64,000 nt of DNA. Origin: Paraburkholderia megapolitana (GTDB taxonomy: Bacteria > Pseudomonadota > Gammaproteobacteria > Burkholderiales > Burkholderiaceae). Of the stretch, positions 20,901-27,828 are shown piece after piece (position 1 is the stretch's first letter; the number at the start of each line of letters is the position of its first letter). A program made the translations under genes and the position numbers. Location of the stretch: contig NZ_CP041743.1 in the NCBI RefSeq assembly GCF_007556815.1, positions 2,701,001 to 2,765,000 of the forward strand, written 5' to 3'. The notes beneath the pieces are model-generated. The model had not been told where the DNA came from and ran no database searches. It saw only the letters and a program-made list of their open reading frames with translations.

Positions 20901-21021
20901 GCCAGGCCGGCGCGGACCACGACACCTTACCCACGATGGGACGAAGTACCCAGCCGAGCAGATGCATCAGGCCGGCAACGATCCGGATCGGCAACATCAA
21001 CAGAAAGCGCAGCAAGCCCAT
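14908..21021 (-). CDS. yfhM: Bacterial alpha-2-macroglobulin (YfhM-like protease trap)
   Basis: A 2037-residue periplasmic protein that should entrap invading proteases after cleavage of a bait region. The thioester motif CxEQ is present as NYCSEQL, with Cys 1515 at 16477-16479, so it belongs to the thioester-bearing class that pairs with PBP1C. There is no lipobox: instead a membrane helix (about residues 57-75) anchors it, after a hydrophobic N-terminus. It is clearly longer than E. coli YfhM (about 1650). Part of the excess is two Ser/Asp-rich linkers, one at about 19190-19320 in the N-terminal half and one at about 15165-15295 near the C-terminus. GGGAAA precedes the ATG. Confidence 0.93.
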   Translation of the reverse strand: MGLLRFLLMLPIRIVAGLMHLLGWVLRPIVGKVSWSAPAWLPVSVAFTKRRPWHVGGGALAVIVLALASWFGWQWYQHRPKPVEPEHITFSVKAPPVTRYVGDDGTPKITISPLEIDMSHSAAPIELVGKPVVKGITMKPALKGDWIWVDDHTLRFTPAADWPVGVHVTVTFDIAQVFAPHVLMADDHIDFDVQAFTATIGSGEFYQDPRIETAKKTIIPISFNYPVDAAQFEKRIALGLVGRDGKSSPLRYTVVYDAAKLNAWIHSEPLSLPHDDTSVALTLDKGLRSSRGGDGTKDPLQTSVRVPGLYSLTVSNIAPTLVDNDRYEPEQVLLTEISNPVQGADLSSRVKAWVLPKRNPKVEQSDDDPPYEWGPSEVSETVLRQSKPLALALVPTEDDYAALQSFKYHADPGQRVYVQVGAGLKGFGGYLLGSPVTQAFTVPPYPKLLRFMANGSLLSLTGSKQVSVVSRNLPGMKLEIGRVLPGQLQHLVSFNEGTYSQPQLSYNFSEDHIVERFDQKRVFPAADPGKAHYEGIDLGQYLKSGKRGVFLLHLSGYDPVAEKKKADAAAKAKADGDSQDADSSDNSDSDNSNSADSSSNSDSGDSDDSAMPTDTRMIVVTDLGMLVKKGLDGSQDVFIQSISTGQPVSGASVSVLAVNGQALYTQTTAADGMVHFPALKGLDRDKRPELYTVQKDDDLSFLPVAGQDRQLDFSRFDVGGERNPTSQGQLSAYLFSDRGIYRPGDLFHIGTIVRAANWTRSPAGIPLQAEIVDPRGITVKTQPVSVDASGFSELQYTTTDTAPTGAWTVNLYIVKDGKVADDPIGSTTVQVKEFLPDRMKVEAKLSQQVADGWVKPDGLKGIVDAQNLFGTPAADRRVEASLTLRPVWPTFRSWQGYYFFDVRRAKEGYTTTLQDGKTDDKGHAEFDLDLKKYADATYQLYFLTKAYEADGGRNVAANAQTLVSSNNWLVGYKSVDDLSYVQRGSPRTVKLIAIDPHAKAIELKDLRAQLVERRYISVLTKQDSGVYKYDSRLKEVPVDDKPLTIPAAGLDYTLPTDKPGDYALLIRTADGTEVNRVQFSVAGQANVSRSLDRNAELQINLSKTDYAPGETVDVAIRAPYAGSGLITIERDKVYAHAWFHASTTSSVQHITVPAGFEGNGYINVQYVRDPSSDEIFMSPLSYGVVPFSVNVDARRNALTVDSPALVKPGQTVTFNLHSAHPAKVVVFAVDEGILQVAGYKLGDPLKYFFRKRMLEVGTSQILDLILPDFAKLMQAAAPGGDANDAIGRQLNPFKRKRDKPVVYWSGIVDVDGDKAFSYTVPDYFNGKLRVMAVAVSPDLVGTFEGSTIVRGDFVLSPNVPTTLAPGDEAEVSVGVANNLTGGGDKPVPVAVALKTGPQLQVLGAAVQSVNLASMHEGVVTFRVKATDKPGSGNLTFGARYGDKSAVQSVDLSVRPAAPFRTEVDVARVDPGMKSNLPNLRNMYDAYSSREASISTVPVVLSEALTSYLVNLQNYCSEQLVSAAVPRLIAQNWPTLPSLSSALQPRLADAPITNDAALAQFLDVLRSRQNAQGGFGVWTATPDADPFISAYAMNVLIDARDRSMAVPKDMIDAGNQYLQKLAADDSLESLELIRQRAYAVYLLTRQGNVTTNSLAAVQKRLQEAFPNDWKNDLAAAWLAASYELLKQDKAASQLIAGPQRLLERKPKDDAYAYGYYIDPLTRDASVLYLLAKHFPDRAHNLSPNVMENISRPLADNQFNTLSSAMTIMALDAYASSNAIGLDKLEIDELHADGSAKDISSVEANLWRAGTWSKAATQLRFVNGGPLPAWRIATQSGYDRGAPDKAIKNGLEIVREYTGTDGKPLDKVTTGQEIDVHVKIRATGDKGVGNVAIVDLLPGGFDPVLSSPPAPDAQDSSAAQAQQGDSGNTDNTDNSGDQSSQGDDSGDSGASSAAATPAWRSPVGLATSTWKPEYADIREDRVVIYGTATPDVREFVYRIKASNAGRYIVPPAYGESMYDRRVQARSPGGATLTVVAPTP
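15165..15295 (-). repeat. Ser/Asp/Gln-rich low-complexity linker in YfhM, C-terminal
   Basis: Within the alpha-2-macroglobulin the coding strand gives an acidic, Ser/Asn/Gln/Gly-rich stretch of about 43 residues (for example DSGNTDNTDNSGDQSSQ). It separates the last folded domain from the conserved end. It is probably disordered. Confidence 0.75.
19190..19320 (-). repeat. Ser/Asp dipeptide-rich linker in YfhM, N-terminal half
   Basis: About 40 residues are almost only Ser, Asp and Asn (SSDNSDSDNSNSADSSSNSD is typical), following a Lys/Ala stretch. The DNA is an imperfect repeat of TCGGAATTGTCCGAG-like units. It sits just before the conserved segment MIVVTDLGMLVKKG, at a domain boundary. Confidence 0.8.
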
Positions 21022-21129
21022 TTGTTATATTTCCCGGTTTTCGTTGGCGAGCATGTGCCGCCTGTCTTCTTCATATTCGGATCGAACGATGCGTGGCCCT
21101 TATCGCCCGAAGCCCCGTTAAAAACACCT

Positions 21130-22095
21130 TTACCCCAGACTGCTGCGAAAGCCCATTGCAGGCAGCGTCAGCGTTCTCACTTCGTCACAGCGCATCACCC
21201 ATTCTTCGGCCTGCCTGCGGATATTCGCGGCCTGCCGTATCGCCATGTCCACTTCCTGCAGCGACGTCGTCATTGCGCTGGCCTTGCGCGCCAGCATGTC
21301 GCCCATCGTGCCGCGATCGGCCATGTCGTCGACGATCCCGATCGTGGCCGTTTCGACCGTCAGCGTCATCCGCACGCGCGAGAGCAGATCGTCGATCGTG
21401 TCGACCTGGGTAAGCGACTGCCGGATCGCCTGGGCGATGTCCGTCAGTTGCAGCATCGCGGCTTGAGGATCGAACGTGTGGCTGACCAGCAGGTTCAGCA
21501 TCGATTTGTGTTTGCCGGCGTTCCCCGCCTTCTCGAGAATGTCCTTGATCAGATCTTCGGCGCCGAGATCGTGCAGGCTCTGACTGACCTTCACGACCTG
21601 CCCGATCAGATCCGCTGCGCGCGACAAGGTATCGCTGCCGAAATCGGTGAGCGTGCGGAAATCGAGCGGCACGATCCGGTTGAGGTTGTTTCTCACCAGA
21701 TAGCCGTAGTCGCGCATCACGTCCGGAAACTTTTCCGTGCCGCGTACCATCGCCTGCGCGATGCTGGGATGCTCGTCGATGGGAATCGCGGCGCTGGCGG
21801 TGGCGGTCATGGGCGACGCCGTCACCGGTGCCGGTGTCGGTGTGTCGGGACCAAGGTCGAGTGCAAGGTCCGGTGCAAATGAGCGAGCCGGCGCTGGGTC
21901 CGGCGTACCGGACAGATCAAGCGCCGCAACTTGCGGTGCTTGCGACGTTTGCGGTTGGGTTGGCGGCTGTGGCGCAGCCGCCGGCGCATCGGGAAATTCA
22001 AGCGGCAGCGGCGTTACCGTGGCCGATCCCGTATCCCCGAAGAGCGGCTCCGGTTTGAGCGGCTCCTCTTCATCGAACAAGGGTTTGGGGTCCAC
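21130..22095 (-). CDS. Unknown protein of the TelA/VWA/TerD operon
   Basis: A 321-residue protein I do not recognise. Residues 1 to about 105 are Pro/Ala-rich and probably disordered; the rest is predicted helical (RGTEKFPDVMRDYGYLVRNN; LVSHTFDPQAAMLQLTDIAQ) and has neither signal peptide nor membrane helix, so it is likely cytosolic. The N-terminus has PLFDEEEP and PLFGD; TelA in the same operon starts VTVTPLFDAESPEP. The start is GTG at 22095, with AGGA upstream and an in-frame stop 21 bp before it. It is the last gene of the cluster, 93 bp after terD. Role in the stress system is inferred only from position. Confidence 0.75.
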   Translation of the reverse strand: MDPKPLFDEEEPLKPEPLFGDTGSATVTPLPLEFPDAPAAAPQPPTQPQTSQAPQVAALDLSGTPDPAPARSFAPDLALDLGPDTPTPAPVTASPMTATASAAIPIDEHPSIAQAMVRGTEKFPDVMRDYGYLVRNNLNRIVPLDFRTLTDFGSDTLSRAADLIGQVVKVSQSLHDLGAEDLIKDILEKAGNAGKHKSMLNLLVSHTFDPQAAMLQLTDIAQAIRQSLTQVDTIDDLLSRVRMTLTVETATIGIVDDMADRGTMGDMLARKASAMTTSLQEVDMAIRQAANIRRQAEEWVMRCDEVRTLTLPAMGFRSSLG

Positions 22096-22188
22096 GACGT
22101 CGTCCTGATCGGGTCAGCTGCGCAAAGCAGCGGTGCCGCCCGTCTGGACGGCACCGCTCGTTGCATGCGCAACTCGTTGATGGCTCGC

Positions 22189-22788
22189 TTATTCCTCGTC
22201 TGCAGCCTGCAGGCCATAGGCGCTCAGGAATGCGGCAAGGCCCTTATTGTAGCCGGTGCCGATGGCCTTGAAATGCCAGTCGCCGTTTTCGCGCACGAAC
22301 GAGCCCATCTGTACGGCCGTATAGGTCGCATCGTCTTCGGTCAGGCGGAACTGCGCGATCGGCGTCTTCGTATCGGCGTCGTTGATGACCGCGGTCGTGT
22401 GATTGATGTGACCGAAATTCTGCCTGCGCTTCAGGCCTTCGTAGATCTCGACGATCAGCGACACTTCGTCGACACCGGGATTCTGCGCAGCCAGGATGTC
22501 GAGGTCGAGCGTCATCGCATCGTCGCCGTCCTGCCAGTCGTCCGGACGATGCACGACGGCGCCGGTCGGATCCTGGCGGTTGTTGTAGAACACGAAGTCT
22601 TCGTCGCGGGCGGCCAGCGGCTTGCCGGTCTTGTGATTGAGCAGGAAGGCGCTGACGTTGACCTCGAACTGGTCGAGACGGCTTTGTGCCGCCGCATTGA
22701 CGTCCCACTTCGTGTCCACGAGAAAGCGCCGCACGTGGGCATGATCCTTCGAGAGGTTGATGCCCTGGTTTTTTTGCAGGTTAATCAC
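22189..22788 (-). CDS. terD: TerD-family stress protein
   Basis: A 199-residue cytosolic TerD-fold protein. It begins INLQKNQGINLSKD and has the usual acidic Ca-binding features: the region WDVNAAAQSRLDQFEVNVSAFLL replaces the common GWD..DLDLSAFLL, followed by DFVFYNN and then DDWQDGDDAMTLDLDIL and GSFVRENGDWHFKAIGTGY. TerD proteins bind calcium and take part in tellurite, phage and oxidative stress responses. The start is GTG at 22788 with no clear ribosome site. It follows the VWA gene by 114 bp in a four-gene minus-strand operon. Confidence 0.9.
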   Translation of the reverse strand: MINLQKNQGINLSKDHAHVRRFLVDTKWDVNAAAQSRLDQFEVNVSAFLLNHKTGKPLAARDEDFVFYNNRQDPTGAVVHRPDDWQDGDDAMTLDLDILAAQNPGVDEVSLIVEIYEGLKRRQNFGHINHTTAVINDADTKTPIAQFRLTEDDATYTAVQMGSFVRENGDWHFKAIGTGYNKGLAAFLSAYGLQAADEE

Positions 22789-22902
22789 GTTCGAATTCCA
22801 TATAGAAATGACTCTGGTGTCCTGCGGGAGGTGTCGAGCCTTGCACGTCCCGGGTAGGTTCTGGAGTGCCTGCGAATACCGCAGTTATCGCGGTTATCGC
22901 GG

Positions 22903-23655
22903 TTACATGGGCGGGTGACCCTTCAACCACTGCACGAGCTTCGGACTCACCAGCTCCGCATAGAGTTGTTCGTCCGAGATGTTCAGGTGCTCGAGATCGA
23001 CGAATTCGGAATCTTCGAACTCGCGGTCCATGCGCCGCAGAAACTCGAAACGATGCTCGCCCACGCCGACCAGCGACCAGAACACGTTGAAATCCTCCGA
23101 GCGCCGGATAGCCACTTCCGCTTCGCGATGGTCCTCGTTGTCGCCATCGGTAATCAGCAGCCCCAGCACCGGAATCTTCGCGAGCGACGGGTCGACCTGC
23201 GGCTCCGCGCCTGACTGATGGTGAAAGAGCCGTCCGAGCAAGCCCGGTTTGTGCTGGCGGTGTTCCTGATGCTTCGGATCGAGGCCGAAGTAGTGATCCT
23301 GAAACGCGTGGATCACGCCCGAGTAGCGCGTCGTGCCGAACTTCGGTATTTCGTCTTCGGTCAGGATCTGGCGCTCGACGTAATCGTGGAAATTGTCGGG
23401 CGTCGCCGGCAACGGCAGTTGCGCGTACTTGTGGTCGAACACGAAGACGTCGAGCCGGTGCGTTGGATCGAACGCCATCGCGAGTCCCAGCACGTGATTG
23501 ACGACCTCCTGAACGGTACCGTCGTTATAGAGCCCTCGCATCGAGCCCGAGATATCCATCATCAGACCGACGCGCAGTCTTGGCGGACTGGCGATGCCCT
23601 GCTTCTTCAGGACAATACCCGCGCGCTCGGCTTTTTTATGCAGATCGACAGCCAT
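22903..23655 (-). CDS. VWA-domain protein of tellurium-resistance (TerF-like) type
   Basis: A 250-residue cytosolic protein made almost wholly of a von Willebrand A domain. The MIDAS metal site reads DISGSM (residues about 34-39), with the later Thr in FGTTRYSGV and Asp in LLITDGDNED. The N-terminus LHKKAERAGIVLKKQGI is the short lead seen in TerF-like proteins, and FDPTHRLDVFVFDHKYAQL matches that group. VWA proteins act as metal-dependent interaction platforms. It lies 22 bp after telA and 114 bp before terD, so these proteins probably work as a complex. Confidence 0.88.
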   Translation of the reverse strand: MAVDLHKKAERAGIVLKKQGIASPPRLRVGLMMDISGSMRGLYNDGTVQEVVNHVLGLAMAFDPTHRLDVFVFDHKYAQLPLPATPDNFHDYVERQILTEDEIPKFGTTRYSGVIHAFQDHYFGLDPKHQEHRQHKPGLLGRLFHHQSGAEPQVDPSLAKIPVLGLLITDGDNEDHREAEVAIRRSEDFNVFWSLVGVGEHRFEFLRRMDREFEDSEFVDLEHLNISDEQLYAELVSPKLVQWLKGHPPM

Positions 23656-23677
23656 GTGGAAAAGTATCCTTAAGTGA

Positions 23678-24754
23678 TCACCGCGGATTCGAAACCTGCG
23701 CGAGCAGCCGCTGTTCGATCTCAGTGCGTTTCTGACCGTCAGCGATACGCTGCTGACGCCCGGCTTCCTCGAGCTGCTTCACCTTGTCGGCGCTCGCCTC
23801 GAGGATCTTCTGGCAATCTTCGAGCGTCGTCGTGCTGATCAGCGACTTTTGCTGCAAGGTCGCCACCTGCACCGTGTTTTCGCCGAGCGTCTGGGCCGAC
23901 TGACGCATGGCGGCATCGAGTGTGGAGCGCAGCATGTCGTCGGTTGCCAGCGCGTGCTTCTGTTCGATCTGGATCAGTTGTTGCGTCAGCAACGAAGTCA
24001 ATGCCGGGATCACCGTCGTCTTGGCCCGCTCGAATTCGTCGAGAATCGCGCGCGCATTGTCCTGCGTCTGCTGGATTTCGAGCGCCTGTTGCTTCGCGAG
24101 CGTCATGCCGTTCTGCAAGTCGTTGACGGCGACTTCGAGCCGCTGATTGGTGTGCTGGATGGCTGTGCGCTGTTGCGCGGCGAACGGATCGGTCGTATCG
24201 AGCGGTGCCGCCAGCGCCGTGGCGATCGCCTGCAGCCAGGTCTGTCCTTGCTGGACGGCCGCCTGCAACTGCTCGTGCTGATGCAGGTTGGCCTGCTGCA
24301 GATCATTGAGCGTGTGGATGCGATCGCGTTGTTCGGCGGCCATCCGGTCCATTTGCTCGGTGAGCGTATTCATGCGCGCCTGGACCGACTGCATGTGGGC
24401 GAGCAGCTGTTCGCGCTGCCCTTTGAAGAACCCGACCGCCCTGTCCATTAGCCCATGCTTCGCCTGCTCCGGGTCGAGCCCCTTGGCCGTCGAGATCAGT
24501 TCGGTGAGCTTCGCGCCCATTTCGCCGGCATCGGCCGATTTGTGCTGCGACAGCAGGCTGCTTGTGATCGTTGCATACGTATTGCGGCTGCTCGCGCCCA
24601 GATTGGTGATGTCGTCTTCGCTCGGCAGAGATGCCGGCACGACCGCCGGGGACGAAGCGGCCACGACGGCGTCGAGCGACGCCGAAAGGTTTTCAGTCCG
24701 CTTGTCCGGCTCGGGGGATTCTGCATCGAATAACGGTGTAACCGTAACGGTCAT
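23678..24754 (-). CDS. telA: TelA-family toxic anion resistance protein
   Basis: A 358-residue, largely helical cytosolic protein of the TelA family. Typical parts are LMDRAVGFFKGQREQLLAHM, a long coiled coil (residues about 120-180), QTQDNARAILDEFERAKTTV, TVIPALTSLLTQQLIQIEQK, and the ending TLEDCQKILEASADKVKQLE with EEAGRQQR. TelA was named from plasmid tellurite resistance, but its biochemical role is unknown. ATG at 24754 has a GGGAG site. It is the first gene of the operon. The N-terminal motif VTPLFDAESPEP recurs in part in the last gene of the operon. Confidence 0.85.
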   Translation of the reverse strand: MTVTVTPLFDAESPEPDKRTENLSASLDAVVAASSPAVVPASLPSEDDITNLGASSRNTYATITSSLLSQHKSADAGEMGAKLTELISTAKGLDPEQAKHGLMDRAVGFFKGQREQLLAHMQSVQARMNTLTEQMDRMAAEQRDRIHTLNDLQQANLHQHEQLQAAVQQGQTWLQAIATALAAPLDTTDPFAAQQRTAIQHTNQRLEVAVNDLQNGMTLAKQQALEIQQTQDNARAILDEFERAKTTVIPALTSLLTQQLIQIEQKHALATDDMLRSTLDAAMRQSAQTLGENTVQVATLQQKSLISTTTLEDCQKILEASADKVKQLEEAGRQQRIADGQKRTEIEQRLLAQVSNPR

Positions 24755-24800
24755 TATTTACTCCCTGCTCAAATCGGTAGCGGCAAAAATTGCAGATTAT

Positions 24801-24835
24801 CTAAAACCGGCGCGCGTGCGCCGCCCCGGTTTTAG
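24801..24835. promoter_or_regulatory. Inverted repeat in the telA promoter region
   Basis: A perfect 10-bp inverted repeat (CTAAAACCGG at 24801-24810, CCGGTTTTAG at 24826-24835). An alternative 6-bp inner stem CGGCGC/GCGCCG lies at 24808-24813 and 24818-24823. It is 47 bp upstream of telA and abuts a minus-strand TAGATAAT that could be a -10 element. It could be an operator or an RNA hairpin in the leader. Confidence 0.45.
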
Positions 24836-25639
24836 TCAACCGACAATTGCCTTTGCGTTGCGCGGATAATAATTTCGAAGGGCACCCGTATCAGCACCAG
24901 ACAGTCTGGTGGAGCATGTCATGAATATGAATATTGCCTTTCAGAAACGGATTGATGGACTATTTTCGTCAACTCGTCTCAGGCATATCGCAATGCTTGG
25001 TATTTTCTTTCAAATGTCTCACAGCCGCCATCGAGCGGCGATTTGAAGCGATTGAAATGCATAAGTGGAGGTTTGTCAATCCGGCGATTCTCAGTCAGTC
25101 CGTCTGAAAGACCGACGAGTAATCGCAGCAAGGACTTTCACGTGATCTTTGTATTTTCCCGGCACCCGAAAGCGATATTGGCGTGAAATTCGCTTGGGTA
25201 TTGAGCACAGCGGAACACAGCAGATCGCCAACCACACCCGCGGGTTATTTTTTTCTCGAACCACCCGTTTTCCCGTCCACACCGGGTTAGAAACTGTAAG
25301 GTTGATTGGGCATAAAAGCGATAACCCACTGAGCCGAAAAGACTTTCAAATCCGGCGGCGTCCGGCTCGCTTGCCGTACCAGCGGAATGTGACAAAGAGT
25401 CGCGAACGCTGTGATATTGTCTCGCTCCATTCGGCACGACCCCCGAGTTCTCTACGTCATTAATCGCCGCGCGGAACAGACCGCCACGGCACTCCGGTTG
25501 TGACAGGTAGAGCCTGTTTAATTAGCTTGACTAAAAAATATAAGAAGCCGCTGCGCGGAGACACCCTCGCGCCAGCGCGTATTGACTTGCGCCAACGTGC
25601 TGGGCAGACACGGCACTCTCACGAAGAGGAAAGGAAGCG
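24836..25639. other. AT-richer intergenic region between telA and the S10 peptidase gene
   Basis: About 800 bp with lower GC than its surroundings and no convincing gene. It should hold divergent promoters for the telA operon (minus) and the S10 peptidase gene (plus). Short open frames at 25149-25463 and 25138-25437 have no family resemblance or ribosome site. Confidence 0.5.
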
Positions 25640-27376
25640 ATGCAGGGCACCCACGATTCACAACACCCGTCACTAACGGGTTCGTCGAACATTCGCCAGA
25701 TCCAGCGCCATCCGCGCGGGCTCGTTACGCATATCGGTCTTGGCGTCGCCGCGCTGACGGCAGCACTCGCGCTGACCGGATGTAACGACGACATCACGAC
25801 GCCGGCCGACCAGCCGTTTGTCGACAACACGGCCTACTCGTCAAAAGCCGGCGACGGTCTCGCTGCGGCACAAGTGAACGAACATGCGGCCGTCATGCAT
25901 CACCAGTGGTCGGCCAACGGCACTACCGTTAACTACACGACGACGATGGGTCACCTGACCGCGTCCGATCCGGGCGGCAATGCGGAAGCGAGCATGTCCT
26001 ACGTCGCGTACACCGCCCCCAGTGCGGATGGTTCGCCGCGCCCCGTCACGTTCGTCTATAACGGCGGCCCGGGTTCGTCTTCGGTCTGGCTGCGCCTCGG
26101 TTCGTTTGCGCCGACCCGCGTCGCGACACCCGACCCGCTGCTGACCGGCTGGCCCAATTTCCCGATCGTCGACAACCAGGAAAGCCTGATCGCGACGACC
26201 GATCTCGTGTACATCGACCCGCCCGGTACCGGTCTGTCCGAAGCGATCCAGCCGAACACCAACAAGACGTTCTGGGGCACCGATCCGGACGTCAGCGTGA
26301 TGCGCGATTTCATCCGCCGCTACCTGACGGCCAACAACCGCGCCAGCTCGCCGATCTATCTGTACGGCGAATCGTACGGTACGCCGCGCACGGACATGCT
26401 CGCGCTGTCGCTCGAATCCGCCGGCGTCCATCTGACCGGGATCGTGCTGCAGTCGTCGATCCTGAACTACATGGCCTCGACCGGCGACACCTCTGCCGGT
26501 TCGATCCCGTCGTACGCCGCAGTGGCTGCGTATTTCAATCAGGTCTCGCCGTCGCCGACCAATCTCGGCGCGTACACCCAGCAGATCCAGAGTTTCGTGA
26601 CCGGTCAATACGCACAGATCGTGCAGTACTCGACGGCGAACCCTCAGGTGGTGATCGATGCCGCGACGCTTGCGTCGTGGTCGGGTCAGACGGGCTTGAC
26701 GAATGCGGCGTTGAGCGGCTACTTCCAGTACTACTACGACACGGAAGCGTCGCCGGGGCAGACGGTGCTCGTGCCCGGCTCGACGATCGGCCGGTACGAT
26801 GGACGCGTCATCCTGCCGAACAGCGATCCGCGTCTCGCGAGCGACAACGATCCGTCGGACATCCTGATCAACACGCCGTTCACGAACGCGCTCGCCACGC
26901 AGATGCCCGGCTACCTCGGTTACACAGCACCCAATGCGACGTTCTCGCTGCTGAACGACGACATCATCGGTGTGTGGAATTTCAGTCACGGCGGCCAGCC
27001 GCAACCTGACACGATCCCCGATCTGCTCGCCGCGCTGACGCTCAATCCGCAACTGAAGGTGCTGTCGGAAAACGGCTATCACGACCTCGCGACGCCGTAC
27101 TTCGAAACGGAAAAGGAACTGGCACGGCTGCAGACGGTTCCGGGGCTCAATCCGAACATCCAGCTGACGTTCTATCAGGGCGGCCACATGATCTATCTGG
27201 ACAACGTCGCGCGGCCGAAGATGCAGGCGGATCTCGTGTCGTACTACCAGAACAAGCCGCTCACGGCTTCGCTGTCACTGGCGCAACTGTCGGCGCCGTG
27301 GACTGACGAGCATCCCGCGAACACGGCTACCACCGTGGCTGCGATGAAAGCCACTGTCAAAGCCGCCGCCCGTTGA
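25640..27376 (+). CDS. S10 (serine carboxypeptidase-like) peptidase, lipoprotein
   Basis: A 578-residue exported protein of peptidase family S10. A hydrophobic stretch ends in a lipobox (LALTGC, Cys 48), so it is probably a lipoprotein with an unusually long lead of about 30 residues before the hydrophobic part. The S10 oxyanion motif VFVYNGGPGSSS-like (FVYNGGPGSSSVWLRLG) is present. The nucleophile is S245 in YGESYGTPR. The catalytic Asp is likely in GYHDLATPYFETE and the His in YQGGHMIYLDN. AAGGAAG precedes the ATG. A small EF-hand-like gene follows within 70 bp. Bacterial S10 proteins are little studied; the substrate is unknown. Confidence 0.9.
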   Translation: MQGTHDSQHPSLTGSSNIRQIQRHPRGLVTHIGLGVAALTAALALTGCNDDITTPADQPFVDNTAYSSKAGDGLAAAQVNEHAAVMHHQWSANGTTVNYTTTMGHLTASDPGGNAEASMSYVAYTAPSADGSPRPVTFVYNGGPGSSSVWLRLGSFAPTRVATPDPLLTGWPNFPIVDNQESLIATTDLVYIDPPGTGLSEAIQPNTNKTFWGTDPDVSVMRDFIRRYLTANNRASSPIYLYGESYGTPRTDMLALSLESAGVHLTGIVLQSSILNYMASTGDTSAGSIPSYAAVAAYFNQVSPSPTNLGAYTQQIQSFVTGQYAQIVQYSTANPQVVIDAATLASWSGQTGLTNAALSGYFQYYYDTEASPGQTVLVPGSTIGRYDGRVILPNSDPRLASDNDPSDILINTPFTNALATQMPGYLGYTAPNATFSLLNDDIIGVWNFSHGGQPQPDTIPDLLAALTLNPQLKVLSENGYHDLATPYFETEKELARLQTVPGLNPNIQLTFYQGGHMIYLDNVARPKMQADLVSYYQNKPLTASLSLAQLSAPWTDEHPANTATTVAAMKATVKAAAR

Positions 27377-27441
27377 CGACGCCTGGGCTCGCGTGCAGCT
27401 GGTCGCACGCGAGCGCGACTCCTCTTTAGATGAGAAACACC

Positions 27442-27828
27442 ATGTCGAAGCATAAATTTTTGTCCACCAGTCTTTCGTTCCTGGCACTTGCGGCCGTTGC
27501 TGGCGGCGCGTTCGCTGTGCCGCTGCAAGCCGTGTCGACGGCGACCCCGCCCAAGGGTGGCGGCGTCGACGGCCCGTTCTTCCCGCGTGTAGCGGTCGCC
27601 ACGCCCGCCTCCGAGACGACCGGCGCCGACCTCCAGCGTCAGGCGCAGATGCGCCTGTCCACGAGTCTCGCCGCGAACGGTGCGCTCGCTAACGGCGCCA
27701 CGCTGACGAAAGCGCAGGCGCAGGCGAGCGGCCTTGACTACGTCGCGAAGAACTTCTCGCAGATCGATACCGCGGGAAGCGGCAAGGTCTCGCTGAAGGA
27801 CGTCCAGCAGTATCTGAACCGGCAATGA
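27442..27828 (+). CDS. Small secreted protein with a degenerate EF-hand
   Basis: A 128-residue protein with a signal peptide (about residues 1-26, ending AFA). The C-terminus has one EF-hand-like loop, DTAGSGKVSLKD within FSQIDTAGSGKVSLKDVQQY; position 3 is Ala instead of Asp/Asn/Ser, so calcium binding may be weak. A start at 27430 is also possible, but 27442 gives a better signal peptide. It follows the S10 peptidase gene closely and is probably co-transcribed, ending at the terminator at 27972. Function unknown. Confidence 0.7.
   Translation: MSKHKFLSTSLSFLALAAVAGGAFAVPLQAVSTATPPKGGGVDGPFFPRVAVATPASETTGADLQRQAQMRLSTSLAANGALANGATLTKAQAQASGLDYVAKNFSQIDTAGSGKVSLKDVQQYLNRQ

Noticed and set aside
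20200..21882. Open frame of 560 codons spanning the start of yfhM and the unknown Ter-operon gene on the opposite strand
   Set aside because: Composition is that of an antisense shadow and it crosses two supported genes.
22903..24754. Ter/Tel genes as part of a prophage or plasmid island
   Set aside because: No integrase, transposase, att repeat or tRNA next to them, and GC and codon style match the surroundings.
25138..25463. Short open frames in the telA/S10 spacer on both strands
   Set aside because: No ribosome sites, no recognisable residues, AT-rich promoter-like DNA.
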